A stretch of 64,000 nt of DNA from Rhodocollybia butyracea. Its lineage: Eukaryota > Basidiomycota > Agaricomycetes > Agaricales > Omphalotaceae. A model generated the notes under the pieces. The model did not search any database. It saw only the letters and a program-made list of their open reading frames with translations, and was not told the origin of the DNA. The translations under genes and the position numbers were made by a program. Location: contig JADNRY010000006.1 of assembly GCA_015501585.1 (NCBI GenBank), positions 620,001 through 684,000 of the forward strand. The letters are read 5' to 3'. This document shows positions 35,905-47,351 of this stretch, one piece after another; within the stretch, counting starts at the first letter, position 1; each line of letters starts with the position of its first letter.

Positions 35905-37701
35905 CTAATACCCGTATCCACCAGTCTTACTCGAACCACCAGCAGTTACCGCCTGAGCGACTGCTGACCCACTTACGCCACCTTTACCATTGGCTGCAAC
36001 GCCCATACTAACGGGTACTGCAGCTGCGGGCGCCCCAGTGCCCGGTACTGAGGAAGGGACCGTGCCTAGAGCCGGTAAACGGCGTGAATACGAGGTCAAA
36101 AAAAAGTAAAACTCAGGCTCACCTCCAACTAGCATTCCAGGCCCAGCACCCAACCCAGCGCTTCCCACCAGTGCCGATAACCGGGAGATTTCCTCTCTGG
36201 ATGACACAAGAGCAGACGTAAGTCGTTCATTTTCTTGCGAGAGATACTCGACTTTGGCTTGAAGTTGGGCGAGCCAAGCTTTTTTACGTTGGCGACATTT
36301 CAAAGCAGCTACGAAGAAGTGTGAGTAAAACAAAGTGAAAGTGAGCCAAATCAAGCTACCTTGTCGGTTCCTCTCCAAAAAGTTTTTCCTCTTCTCCTCC
36401 TCTGTCTCTGGTTTCTTGTTACCTCTTCCTCCTTTGCCATTCGTAGTACTCTGCATATCCATCTGAGACATTCCTACATCATCATACTCATCGTCCTCAT
36501 CCCCATCGTCGTCGTCCATCTCCGGACTAGCCTGTTTTCTGGCTCGTCCATTCGAGGTAGCCTTGGTCCGTTTTGAGCCACGACCACCAGAGGTGGTGGT
36601 CGTAATAACCTCCGAAGTTTTACGTTTGGCACCGCGTTTACCTGTAGTTCCACTGGAGATATTATTTTGTTGTCGGGCTTGCTCCTCTTCTCGTTCTCGT
36701 TTAGCGAGCTCCTGGTGAGCTTGGCTAAGAAGGAAGAGCCCGTTAGCGGCTGTGGAGGCTGCGCTGTTGGCTGAATCGAGGTAGTTTTGTGTACCGCTCA
36801 TGGTCGGGTTGGTGTTTTCGTTCCCGTGCGACTGATGTAAATGTGACGGAACGGTGGGTTGGTTGCTATACTGAGACTGTTGGCTTTGTTGTGAAGAGTT
36901 GAGTACACCAGTGATAGCAGAAAGGGTGTTGGGAGTAATTGTTGGACCAGATGGAACTCCGTTGTTGTTCATGAGCGCGAGGAAGGCGGCTGTACCGGGG
37001 GAAGCAGGATTGAAAGCTACTGGACCTCCAACTAGCGGTGTCAGACCTGTGCCTCCGCCCATTCCACTCAGACCTACTCCTGGTGTCAGCCCTGTGCCGG
37101 GAGTTAAACCGGTTCTGGGTGTAAGACCTGTTCTGGGGGTCAATCCAGTGCGGAAGGAAGCAGGATCGAAATGCATCATTGCATTGTGTGATGAAGATGT
37201 ATTCTGGTCTTGAGGACCAGCCAACATCGCAGGGCTTAGCGGGCCGGAGCGGAGAGAGTTGAGTGCGGTATTGAACCCCCATGGCTGAAAAGTAGATGTC
37301 TGATCAGCAGGTGAGGCGATGGCAGCAAGTGGGGGAAGTAAAGGACGAGGACTCTGACTTCCTGCGCTTCCGGCGGCAGATGCCTTGGATCCTGCACGAG
37401 AACGACCTTGGCCGTCATTATTCTGATCCTTGTCATGTTCGTCTCCGTCCGAAGACGATTTAGTTTGGTTGGAATGGCCTGATTCATTTGAAGATTGTCC
37501 CAAGTCGCCTGATTCATCTTTGTCGGCAGGACTTGTTCCTCGTTCTCCACGAACATTTGACCGAGGTGTAGCACTGAAACTTTGCTCGAATGGATTTGGC
37601 TCAAGGTCAAAATCGGATCGGTTTTGTCGTTGTAGTGGGTTGGCATGAGGCTTGTTGTGCTTCTGTTTCGGAGACTTCGAGGTGCCTTTCGTTTTGGCCA
37701 T
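35905..37701 (-). CDS. ATF1: bZIP transcription factor, Atf1/CREB type
   Basis: Stress-responsive activator of the ATF/CREB class, in fungi a target of the Hog1/Sty1 MAP kinase, acting in the nucleus. Exons 36360-37701, 36123-36308 and 35905-36065 give 562 residues. The N-terminal half has SP/TP sites and the block FQPWGFNTALNSLRSGPLSPAML, which resembles the Aft1 osmotic-stress domain. Then come TGLTP repeats (five copies near residues 185-215) typical of the HRA-type region. The bZIP reads KNFLERNRQAALKCRQRKK, then a leucine zipper (LQAKVEYLSQENERLTSAL). The first intron splits the basic region. Tail is Gly/Ala-rich. CRE-like sites sit upstream of its own start. Confidence 0.9.
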   Translation of the reverse strand: MAKTKGTSKSPKQKHNKPHANPLQRQNRSDFDLEPNPFEQSFSATPRSNVRGERGTSPADKDESGDLGQSSNESGHSNQTKSSSDGDEHDKDQNNDGQGRSRAGSKASAAGSAGSQSPRPLLPPLAAIASPADQTSTFQPWGFNTALNSLRSGPLSPAMLAGPQDQNTSSSHNAMMHFDPASFRTGLTPRTGLTPRTGLTPGTGLTPGVGLSGMGGGTGLTPLVGGPVAFNPASPGTAAFLALMNNNGVPSGPTITPNTLSAITGVLNSSQQSQQSQYSNQPTVPSHLHQSHGNENTNPTMSGTQNYLDSANSAASTAANGLFLLSQAHQELAKREREEEQARQQNNISSGTTGKRGAKRKTSEVITTTTSGGRGSKRTKATSNGRARKQASPEMDDDDGDEDDEYDDVGMSQMDMQSTTNGKGGRGNKKPETEEEKRKNFLERNRQGSLIWLTFTLFYSHFFVAALKCRQRKKAWLAQLQAKVEYLSQENERLTSALVSSREEISRLSALVGSAGLGAGPGMLVGGEPEFYFFLTSYSRRLPALGTVPSSVPGTGAPAAAVPVSMGVAANGKGGVSGSAVAQAVTAGGSSKTGGYGY

Positions 37702-37885
37702 GGTTATTCTGAAGCAGTATTAGATACAAAAGTCATGATGCAGCTCGTCATTGCCATCAACAACTTCAAAACAATCGCAAAAGTCCGTCGTCGTCGAGTC
37801 CGACGACGACAACGAGCATTTGTCTTGTCTACCGAAGTATTAAAAAAAACTCACCAAGTGACGACAGACAACTCTTGAAAACAGT

Positions 37886-37893
37886 GACGTTGT
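37886..37893 (+). promoter_or_regulatory. CRE-like site TGACGTTG upstream of the bZIP gene
   Basis: Half-site variant of the ATF/CREB element (consensus TGACGTCA), about 185 bp upstream of the bZIP start. Confidence 0.35.
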
Positions 37894-37920
37894 GGGGCGG
37901 GGAAAGGGGATGACGAAGAC

Positions 37921-37928
37921 TGACGTCG
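37921..37928 (+). promoter_or_regulatory. CRE-like site TGACGTCG upstream of the bZIP gene
   Basis: Seven of eight positions match the ATF/CREB palindrome, about 220 bp upstream of the bZIP start and close to a second CRE-like site. Confidence 0.45.
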
Positions 37929-39054
37929 TTGCCTTTTAAAAAAGTCAATCTCTGACAAATCAAAACACAAGTACAAACACGGCGTTTCACAGAGATGCCG
38001 AAAATATCTGGCCCATGGGAAAGTATTATATAAGTCTAAATGAATTGAATCTGACTCAATACAGATAATCAATCAATTTCAATCAAATGACCTCGCCCAG
38101 TGGTGAAGTTGTGTTTTCCGTTCACTGAATCCTTGACCAAGAACGCTTTGCAGAGCTTGACCGTAACCTCAATTGGCCCCCACCTTAGCATATGTGAATG
38201 CGCGAAGTTTGTTCATTCAAAATTGGATGGTAAGTACTACAAAGTAAAGATGATAGCAGAATCGAACTCGGAATGTTGAAAGACCACAAAATGGGAGAGG
38301 ACCTCACCAAATTTCTCCACTGTAAGCACGCTTCTGTTTTCCAACGCTGGCATAGCTCAAAGTGTTCCCAGAAGCTCGGTCCTTCTTGGACATACATAGT
38401 TTTTTTGGGGAGCTTGCGCATGTAAGATCTACTATCTAAGGGACTCGAGCAAGCCTTAAGCAGGTCTCGTGGCTTATTCCAAACATACAGACGATATCGA
38501 GTGCCTCGTCTGCATCCGCCGGTTGGGATGTACCGTTCGCAGCATTTTTGGGCGGATGGTTTGCCTATAAGCTGGGCGTAACTATCAGTAAAATGATCAT
38601 AAGAGTTCGGGCAGGCGAAGGGTTTTTAAAAAAAAGACTAGTCCTTCAGTGGAACTTTAAATAGAGGCTACAGCTCAAAATCTTGCCGAGGTTGAGTTCC
38701 CTATGGCTACATCCTGGGTCACTTCTAATCGATATCGGCCCGGCCCGGCCGCAGCTTGCTGCGTACTATTATGTACAAACGTTCCATTGAATTGAATCTT
38801 TCCTCTGAGCCTGCAGGACAAGATGCATGAACTGCCTGTTCATGAATCTACTTACTATCGCTATTTGTTCCCATCCATGTCAAATCTCCATGGCTTCTCC
38901 CACTCCGAGGATGTCTACCTTGTAGCCCACGTTGGTACCAACAATCCGAAAGGTTGACTCCACTCATGCCAAACGAAGTTCAAGGTTCAACCGCCGCTGC
39001 GCTCCATTCTACTCTCCACTCGTGATCATCTTACTGAGAAGCTTACCGGGATCG
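37929..39054. other. Intergenic, no gene seen
   Basis: Divergent space between the bZIP gene and the GH28 gene, holding both upstream regions. The short frames 37851-38072 and 38185-38421 on the minus strand are unsupported. Confidence 0.45.
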
Positions 39055-39060
39055 TATAAA
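39055..39060 (+). promoter_or_regulatory. TATA box of the GH28 gene
   Basis: TATAAA 37 bp upstream of the ATG at 39097, implying a very short leader. Confidence 0.45.
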
Positions 39061-39096
39061 TGGAATCGATCCAAAATCTTCTTTATACCTCCCGCG

Positions 39097-40562
39097 ATGC
39101 TCATGTTCAGCAGTCTTCTCCAATTCGCAGCACTGAGTGTACTGGTCCGGCATACAGTGGCCCATGACGCTCACAAAAATGTCTGCACTGTCACTGCTGA
39201 ACCCAATGGCACTGACTCTGCCCCAGCCATCATAGATGCCTTCCGCCGCTGTGGTCACAATCCATCTCATAATCGCGGTAAAGTCATATTCACAAATGAC
39301 ACCTATGACATTAAAACCGTCATGAACACCACCGGTTTGTCCAATGTCGATATTGATCTTCGGGGAACTCTTCTCTGGGATACTAATATCATGTACTGGT
39401 TGAATCACTCTTTACCTGTCGGATACCAGAACCAGAGCACGGCGTGGCTCTTTGGAGGGGATAATGTGAGATGGACCGGCCACGGTTACGGGACGTTGAA
39501 TGGAAATGGCCAGGTTTGGTATGATTTCATCAATGGGACGAACAACTATCCAGGTCGGCCGCACCAAATCACGATCACCGGGACCAGTAATAGCGTGTTC
39601 GAGAGGATTAGGTTTCTGCAGAGTCAGATGTGGCAAGTTTTTCTAATGTTTCGCTGTCAGATGGACACTGAATATGTCCATTTAGGACGATGTCAATCAT
39701 CCATGCAGATAGTCTTCTCTTTGAGGACATCTACGTCAACAGCACAGATGCTGGCCAAGTTGTTGGATTTGATTTCTCGTCTCTTAACGTACGTAAGTCA
39801 GACTTGTCAGCCACTCATCTCAATGCTCATCGATATCCTCGACAGACTGACGGTGCAGATACTATTTACGCCAATAACATAACATTCCGAAACTGGGTCG
39901 TCGATAACGGAGACGATAGCATCAGTATGAAAGCAAACAGCACCAATATCTTGATTGAGAACTGCGATTTTTACACTGGGCTTGGTGTGGCAATCGGTAG
40001 TATTGGCCAATATGGTAAATGATGTTACCTCTCCAATCCCATACTAACAATGCTGATTCTCCCGCTATCCGATAGACGGGGTCTTCGAGATGATTGAGAA
40101 TGTCACTGCTCGCAACATCTCCATTAACAGCGGTATGCGCTTTGGTGCTTACATCAAAACATGGACCGGTGTATCCACCGGTTTCCCCCCAACGGTGGAG
40201 GGGGTGGTCTCGGTTTCGCAGCAAATCTGACATTCTCCAATTTCACTTTGAACAACGCTACGGGAATCTTCACTATCACCCAATGTACATCGTATAATGG
40301 TGCTACGGGTGACTGCGATACCAGCTTGTTCAAGATACGGGATTTGACGCTGGAGAATTGGAGCGGCAACGCGGTGAGCGATGTGGTTGCAAGTATGCAA
40401 TGCAGTGGCGCGAGCCCATGTACGGGGATTAATATTGGGGGTATTGGAATTGTCGATTCGGTGAATGAAACGTCACCCGCGAGTTACTTGTGCGATAGTG
40501 TGTTGGATACGATTGGATTCAACTGCACGGGCGCGCCATTCGGAGAGAATAACAGACGCTAA
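39097..40562 (+). CDS. Secreted GH28 pectinase (exo-polygalacturonase / exo-rhamnogalacturonase type), one-base frame break
   Basis: Right-handed beta-helix hydrolase acting on pectic polymers outside the cell. Exons 39097-39632, 39686-39788, 39846-40014 and 40076-40562. Signal peptide MLMFSSLLQFAALSVLVRHTVA. Catalytic region: NTDGAD (split by intron 2), NGDDSISMKANSTNI and GLGVAIGSIGQY. The usual G-H-G histidine is Leu and the usual R-x-K arginine is Tyr (YIKTWTG). Many N-glycosylation sites. The first intron is GC-AG. In the last exon FPPNGGGGGLGFA is reached only by a shift of one base at the C6 run 40185-40190. The total phase is also one short. A phase-compatible intron (about 40131-40221) would avoid the shift but delete conserved residues. 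Confidence 0.85.
39633..39685 (+). other. GC-AG intron in the GH28 gene
   Basis: Donor GCAAGT, acceptor TTTAG, 53 nt, phase 2. It joins QSQMW to TMSIIHADSL, the conserved GH28 sequence. The nearby GT donor gives the wrong frame. Confidence 0.75.
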
Positions 40563-41524
40563 AAGGAAGAGTGCTACGCTAAACTCTCAAAATAATGTAC
40601 GTACAAATTATACCCATTGCAGGGCAGGAAACTCATTTGATCACGAAAAAGGCTGTTGCATTCTATCGCTGATATACATAGGCGTGATGAAATGAAAAAC
40701 CTTGATGATCGCCAAAGTTGAATGCTTTCTGAGTGCAGATCTTGAGCACTGACAATTGAAAACTTTCTTTTAGCAAGGCGCTGACTGCAGTGACATACAC
40801 GCTGTTTTGCTAGTCATTTCAGATGGACTCTTCCCCCCGCCGTGAATGGTTCGCCCGCGCTTCGTGAACTTGAAAGTACAAGCGTATTGAACGGCAGTCT
40901 TTTCATCCTCTCGACTTCATTGTGCAGTGGCATGCAAATATCTACCTGGCGTGCCGTTCAAGGTTTATAAACGGTATAAAATCGAACACCTGAACTTGTT
41001 GATCCCCAGCAATGAAGGTCCACATATCTACGAAGCGCGTCGCGATCATACCAAGGGCTTTAGCCTGTCAGCAAAGGTCACTTTTAAGAAAAACTGCTGT
41101 TCTCGTTGTTTTTCGAGATGAAGTCAGAACGACAATTGTATCCAGCCAATTCACACAGACACATTTCAAGTCCGCGCTTGAATAGAATCTTGATTTTTGC
41201 CGGACTGGGAATCCATTGCAAGAGAAGGTTTTCTATGAAAACTCCGGATCACTGAAAGCCTTTCAAGCAAATTCACCAACACTTGTTAATGATTAACGAT
41301 GAGGATGCTTGATGATAACGATAACGAATAACGACGAGGGGGATAATAATGATAAAGTTTAACACAGAGAAACGATATACTTATACCCAATATAAAGCAA
41401 GGTCACCAGGGGGCGGAGGTGAGTACGGAAGGAAGCTGGGAAGGAGTTTAATTGATGGAGAAGAGATGGAAAACGGATGAGAGCAGGAAGGAAGAAGGAT
41501 GGATGCACAATCAATGCACAATGA
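40563..41524. other. Intergenic, no gene seen
   Basis: Convergent space between the GH28 gene and the minus-strand membrane-protein gene. A 64-codon frame at 40927-41121 is unsupported. Confidence 0.45.
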
Positions 41525-42665
41525 TTAGGCTAAAACGATGAAATCCCTCTTGTCATCCTCATCTCCCTCCTCAACACGGGCATCACCCCAATTGCGACTG
41601 AGGTCAAACCAGCCACCGTGAGCATGCCCAAGTCCGTGTCCGTGTGCCTTGCCGAATCCTAGCCCGTGTTTACCTCCAAAAGCCGCAGAAGGTTCTTCAA
41701 ATTCTAAATGCAAATCCAAGCTCTCGCCCAATGCAAACGCCGCGGCTACGGGAGCATCCTGCGAGAAATCCAAATGCGGTCGTCTCGACGTTTGTGCCAT
41801 GCGATGAGTTACAACATGAGTGAGCATGACGAAGAGAATGAGGAAGATGATGATCAAAGTACGGGCAGTTTGGGCGCGGATTCCTGCGAATGAAGAATTC
41901 GAGTTGGGTTTAACGGAGGATTTGCTCCATCTATAGAGATATTCAGCAACTAAACAAAGCACCAAAGAAACAACACTGACTGGAGCCTAGTTACAAACCT
42001 CTCAAAGATACCAGGTTCTTTGGGCGGTGCTAGGAATGCAATACTGAAATCCTGCGCAGAAGAAGGCGAGGATGGAGTAACGATGATAGCTGGTAAGGGT
42101 GACTTTTCTGTGGCGAGCGGCAAGGAAAGGTCTGTCGTGGGCAGTTAGTATCGTAGTTCCATCGTTGAGTTGTATGTATGTGACCCGCCTAAAGGTGCTG
42201 GTATAAGGGTATAGTCCAAGCGCTGCGGTAAGCGGTGAAGACGAGGTCCTGTTGCATAGCGACGTAGAACACAGCCAGACATCCAATCAGTCAACTCAAT
42301 CACAATGCTGAGGATATTCATAGCGTACTGACCAGGTTGACGAGGCATTGTTAAAAGATGGATGATGATTTCTTTACACCGCGACAAATCTAAGGCCAAT
42401 AGCTTTTCTTTCAAGTACGAGTCGGATAAGAAGTTCTCTGCTTCGGGTTTAGTGGAAGGTCCGCGACTAGCAAGAGAAGAGCAGTTGCAAAACGGGCTTT
42501 GCAGGAAAGGATATACGCCGAATCAAAGAACGTAGGTGTGCAAAAGAGTGTGAAGTTAGCGAACTAAGCCTGGAGAGAGATGTCGAAAGTGGTCGGTTTG
42601 TCGAAGAAAAAGACGACGGTGAGAAGGGAAGCAAAGTAAAGTAATGGATAATGTGTAAGAGATGG
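41525..42665 (-). CDS. Unassigned multi-exon membrane protein (gene model incomplete)
   Basis: Family not recognised and exon phases not resolved. Pieces that look coding, in order on the minus strand: a hydrophobic stretch HYPLLYFASLLTVVFFF followed by DKPTTFDISLQ; FANFTLFCTPTFFDSAYIL and CKARFATALLLLVADLPL; SRCKEIIIHLLTMPRQP; SAQDFSIAFLAPPKEPGIFER; then WSKSSVKPNSNSS and a last transmembrane segment ARTLIIIFLILFVMLTHVVTH. The C terminus is Gly/His-rich (HGLGFGKAHGHGLGHAHGG), ending FIVLA. Probable introns with TACTAAC and CTGAT branch-like sequences lie near 42130-42310. At least three membrane segments are likely. The model may contain another one-base frame error. Confidence 0.4.
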
Positions 42666-43240
42666 GAATCCATCAATTCAGGGCCAATCAACCGGCGCCG
42701 GCACTACGAAATTCGGCTTACTTCAAAACTCAAAGAAAAGCTGCAATAATGGTTGGCTTTCTTTACGTTCCAAAGCTGTTCCGAAGTACCGAGCTCGGAG
42801 AGTCAAGCTAGTCAAAATGAGCGGAACACTCAAGATTAACCTTCCATCCCAGCCGTTCTTATTGACCTCGTGTCAGATCAGACTGAATTGCATTCATTTA
42901 CTTAGTTACTACTACAAACTTCCTCAGTAAGCTTCGGCCCCGACGACGCACTACTGAACTCCTGACGTTCAGTGTTACTGTGTAAGTAAGAAATTGTGAG
43001 CCTTGCGGCGATTTCATTAAGTGCCAGTGATTTATTACATGAGTGAACGATTTTCTTCACTCTCGAGAAGTTTGGTATACGAGACTATATTAAGCTATGA
43101 GCCTAGCCCGAGGCCTGAACACTGCCGGTGAGCTGTTACAATTTAATTACCTTAGCACTTTCACTAGATGAATCGTTGTTTACGATTCTATCAGGTTTAC
43201 TGGCGAGCTGAAGCAAGCACCTCATTTCCTATTTTCCTTT

Positions 43241-43256
43241 TGTGTGTGTGTGTGTG
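43241..43256. repeat. (TG)8 microsatellite
   Basis: Eight TG units, uninterrupted. Confidence 0.8.
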
Positions 43257-44131
43257 GAACATCACCTAGAAGCCAGCGACTCTCATTACTTTTAACCTCT
43301 TAGCTTGACTCACATTGGCGCCCCCTCCGGCCGTTAAGCTTGCAAGGTACAGGACCGAGTCACCCAAGGGGACTCCGGGCAGGCTCTCCCTCTCCTTCCA
43401 TCCCGGATTCCCCTTGTAAATATAATTTATAAACATACTTTGCATAAATCCCCGCTTCCTCATACCCACCCATTTCACTAAAACTTTGGGCCTGGCGAGT
43501 ATGATTTGGTCAGGACTGAGGAAAGTGCTGGCATCAGTGACCCTTGACCGAGTGCAAGTTCAGTCGTAAGTACGTGAGCGAGAAAAGAGGCTTGTATTGG
43601 TTCCGCGGTGAGTAGCGGCGGTTCGGAAATCGGATTATCTTCCAAAGGTACGAAACGAAGAACATAACAAGCTTGTCAAGAATTCAAACCTGTACAAATA
43701 TATGAAGTTTGGAACACCTCGTTATTTGTGGACAGGATTACGGTGTGTGACGTCCCGAAAATAGACCGAGGTCGAATATTGCCCTGGGAGACAAGGATTC
43801 TTTGCTTTCAAACGTTCACCGAGATTGAGGAATCGTTGTCTAAATTTTTGAGCGCTAGTACCGGTACGTGTGGTGGCACAGGTAAATGCTTTAGCAGGTG
43901 AAGAATGTGTTGCTCACGCTAGTAAGTACTTATGTGGTTCCGAGCATCAGAACCGAGGCAATCGCTACTGTATTGCAGGTGAGGTTAATTTTCGTTAGAC
44001 ATACATAATCAGGAGAACTGCACACAGTTATTATCTCCAAAAGCCGTTCAAAGGGCTAAAACTTCCGATAGGAGTGCGCCGCTGTTAGTACTAGTAGCAC
44101 GGCGAGGTCAGATACGGCATTTACATGCAAC

Positions 44132-44153
44132 AAAAAAAAAAAAAAAAAAAAAA
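44132..44153. repeat. A22 homopolymer
   Basis: Twenty-two consecutive A with no recognisable retroelement body beside it. Confidence 0.7.
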
Positions 44154-44520
44154 GCACGTACAGCCAGAGTATCGTGTAGGTACCAGCTAACCGTCGGAGA
44201 AGAATTGTCTAGTCATCGGTGAAAGCTGCTCCAGTTCCTAGTTCCTAAATTAGTGCACACCAGGCATGCAGACGGTACCTGTACCTAACAGGGGACACAC
44301 TGACAGCCTCGAGGCAAGAGCAAGAAATAGAGTATCCGATCGCCGCGGTAGAGAATATAAGCGCCATGGGCGTCTATCTAATCTATCTTGCTCTCGTTCG
44401 ACAGTACCGGACGTGAATCAGATGGGTTTTCAACATTTCATTTTCTCTGTTCCTCTTACTCTTACTCTTTCTCGTTGTATCCTCTGAAAACAATGGACTC
44501 GGCATGAAGAAAGCTGAAGA

Positions 44521-47351
44521 ATGGCTATTGGCTCTTTCACAATCTTTACAAGTCAACTGATGCTCGCTCTGGTTTTCGCATTTCTCTTCGTTTTCGAGGG
44601 AAGTTGCTCGGAAACAGCCACTGTATCACCATATTTACCGAGCACCACATACTCTCTTCACCCGAAATACCTCCCAGATGAACATTCGTTTCATCCCCGA
44701 GGCATAGTCAGCGGCCTGGAAAATGTTGTGGGTACCGTCGTAGACGTCCTTGGATCGGTAGTCGACGATGTCGGCAATATTCTTGGTCCTCCTCCAGCAT
44801 CCCCAATACTCCCAACATCCCCGCCATCCGAATCGTCAACCCGCACACCACCTCCAATAACCACGACTTCACCAATAACTACGACTCCACCACCACCACC
44901 ACCGACATCCACCTCGCTGATGAGTACATCATCCACAGTTCCAACGAGGAGTGCACCATCGTTTACCCCTACGACAACTTCATCCTCAGCTACTCCATCT
45001 TCCACCACAGCTACTCCATCTTCTACCACTTCATCGTCGGAAACTTCTTCCACCTCCACCACTTCATCATCGGAAACTTCCTCCACCTCCACCAGTACAC
45101 CTACGGAAAGCACGTCCTCCTCATCTAGTTCTACAACCGCTACCTCTTCTTCCTCGGAATCACAATCTTCCTCTACCACGTCTTCGGAAACACAGTCTTC
45201 TTCTACCACGTCTTCGAAAACACAGTCTTCCTCTACCACGTCTTCGGAAACTCCTCCCGCTACCAGTACACACACGGTCACCTCGTCTTCTTCCTCCAGT
45301 TCGACGACGGCTTCTTCATCATCGTCAACCGGGACGACCTCGGCTATATCTGCTTCTTCAACTATTACGAGTATCAGCAGCACCAGTACATCATCATCTG
45401 AATCCGGTAGCTCCTCGGGCATTGCTACATCTTCTTCACAATTATCCCAAACTGCCACCACTACTGGGTCCAGTACTAACTCACCGTCGTCCCTTTCAGG
45501 TCCCAGTTCTTCATTTACTAGTACTGGTACGGGTACATCAGTGTCTGTGTCTCCAGGAACAGGAACATCTCAATCTATCACGTCAACGTCCGTACCCGCT
45601 TCTTCAGGTTCTGGCACGGGGACATCCTCACTTGTGCCCTCTTCTGTAACAGGAACGGACGGGGGCTCTTCGTCTAGTACTGGTACAGGGACATTATCTC
45701 CCACGAGCGGAGGAGGCTCCGTTTCCGGTACTGACACTGGGTACGCACATCTATATTGCATCTATGAATAAACTCAGTTTGTATCTGACGCGGATACTCT
45801 TCCACTACAGCCCAACTTTGACTGAAAGCGGCTCTACTACGAAATCAGGCGCCCCCATTGGAGGAACTGGCTCCTCGAATCCTAATGGCGGTCTGGCAAG
45901 GTACATCTTGTGTGCGTCCATATTCTTATATCAACTTACACATCTATAGGCATTCCAATCGTCTGTCTATAATCCTCTCAGTCCTTCTCCCTCTTTTATT
46001 CCTTGGTCTTCTCTTCGGGGCTCTCTACTTATGTCGTCGAAGACAACTTAGTCGGGGCATGAACATATTTGGACAAAGGCTAGAACTGGGAGAAACACCC
46101 CATGCGTGGTCGAAGTTGTCTGACTCACAAGGCAATGCCAGTTCCGATAGGCAGGAAAAGAAGAAAAGGCAAAGCAATAACGTTCCTATCTCGGAAAAGA
46201 GATCTATGTTCTCAATCGCAGCCTCAGTGGTAGGGCGTGTCGGATTGCCTGCCGATATCGAGGAACATCCTCGTGAGGACTTTGAAGACGAACTAGAAGG
46301 GTTGAATGCTAGATCAGCTGCTTCAAGGCATGCGCGAAAGAAATCCCGGCCCCATTTGACCCTTTCAGCCGCAAAACGCGCGTACATGCCTGCAGGTAGA
46401 CAGAGCAAGTCTCACGGAAGCTCCAGGTCATCGAAAATTCCTGCCGTCAGTACTTCTTCCCCCCCTTCACCTTGGCTCGGATCCGAACCATCCTCACCCA
46501 CAAAACCCTCACATTCATTCTTTCCCTCATCACCTTTCAATTTTTATCACCACCCATCTGGAACTAATTCTGGACTTATTTCTCAGGATCTCTTGGAAAC
46601 CGCCTCTGTTCCGGGTTTCGACCTCCCTATTGGAACTTCCGAGGACGATCTGGATAATCCGAACTTCAACTTTGGAAGAAGAGTGGGATACTTGCACAAT
46701 GATTCCAACTCGGACTCTTATAATTCCAACCCCTTTGGATCTGTCAGTCGTCTAACCCAAACACGGACCAGGGATTCTGACGGTCCAAACAATTATGTCG
46801 TTCTGCCGCGAGGCGAAAATGTCTCCCGTGTGTCGCAGGATTCACAACGTACACAGGATACGAATCATACTCGAAAATCACACGACACATTAGGGCAAAG
46901 CTCCTTCGAGACCACCAGCTCGTTATCGTTTGTGAGCCCGAAGACTAGGCCATCCCCGGTTTCCGCGACAAGAAGCGGAGGACCCGAGATTCCAGTCGTT
47001 ACAACAACATTTCATTACCTACCTGACGACGAGGACGATTTCTCGAGTGGAACATATCATATTGGACAATCATCCTCGTCGTTATCAACATCGTCGAACA
47101 ACCCCTTCCGTACCTCGCACTCATTATACACGACGCAAGGCTCATCAAGTTCGAGTAACACTGCGGAACCAGGGGAGAAAGCATTATTTATTCGGAGTTT
47201 GGCGTGGAAGCAACGAGCAGCTGCATATGCTGAGAGCAGGGGCCAGAGACCTTCTTTAATGGAGGCAGTCGATGTGTATTTTGGCACTGGATCCAACACA
47301 GAGCCGACCACAAGCTCGCCGGCTGCAGATGTTACAACGGCTTTTCGCTGA
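44521..47351 (+). CDS. Mucin-like single-pass membrane protein
   Basis: Exons 44521-45740, 45811-45900 and 45950-47351 give 903 residues. Signal peptide at residues 1-30 (ALVFAFLFVFEGSCS). A Ser/Thr-rich ectodomain follows (about residues 95-410, with an STTSSETQS-type repeat near 45180-45250), predicted to be heavily O-mannosylated. A transmembrane helix begins exon 3 (SIILSVLLPLLFLGLLFGAL) with a basic stop-transfer (CRRRQL). The cytoplasmic tail of about 430 residues is Ser-rich and includes SDNPFRTS-like and LAWKQRAAAYAESRG segments near the end. The layout is that of fungal cell-wall stress or signalling mucins (Wsc/Msb2-like), but no WSC or other known ectodomain is visible, so function is open. 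Confidence 0.8.

Larger units (their letters stand above)
42700..44520. other. Intergenic region with simple repeats
   Basis: No gene is seen over 1.8 kb. It contains a (TG)8 tract and an A22 run. The promoter of the mucin-like gene must lie at its right end. Confidence 0.5.

Noticed and set aside
44691..45461. 256-codon minus-strand frame rich in Asp, Glu and Val
   Set aside because: It is the antisense of the Ser/Thr-rich repeat region of the mucin-like gene; codons for Ser/Thr read as acidic and Val residues on the other strand.
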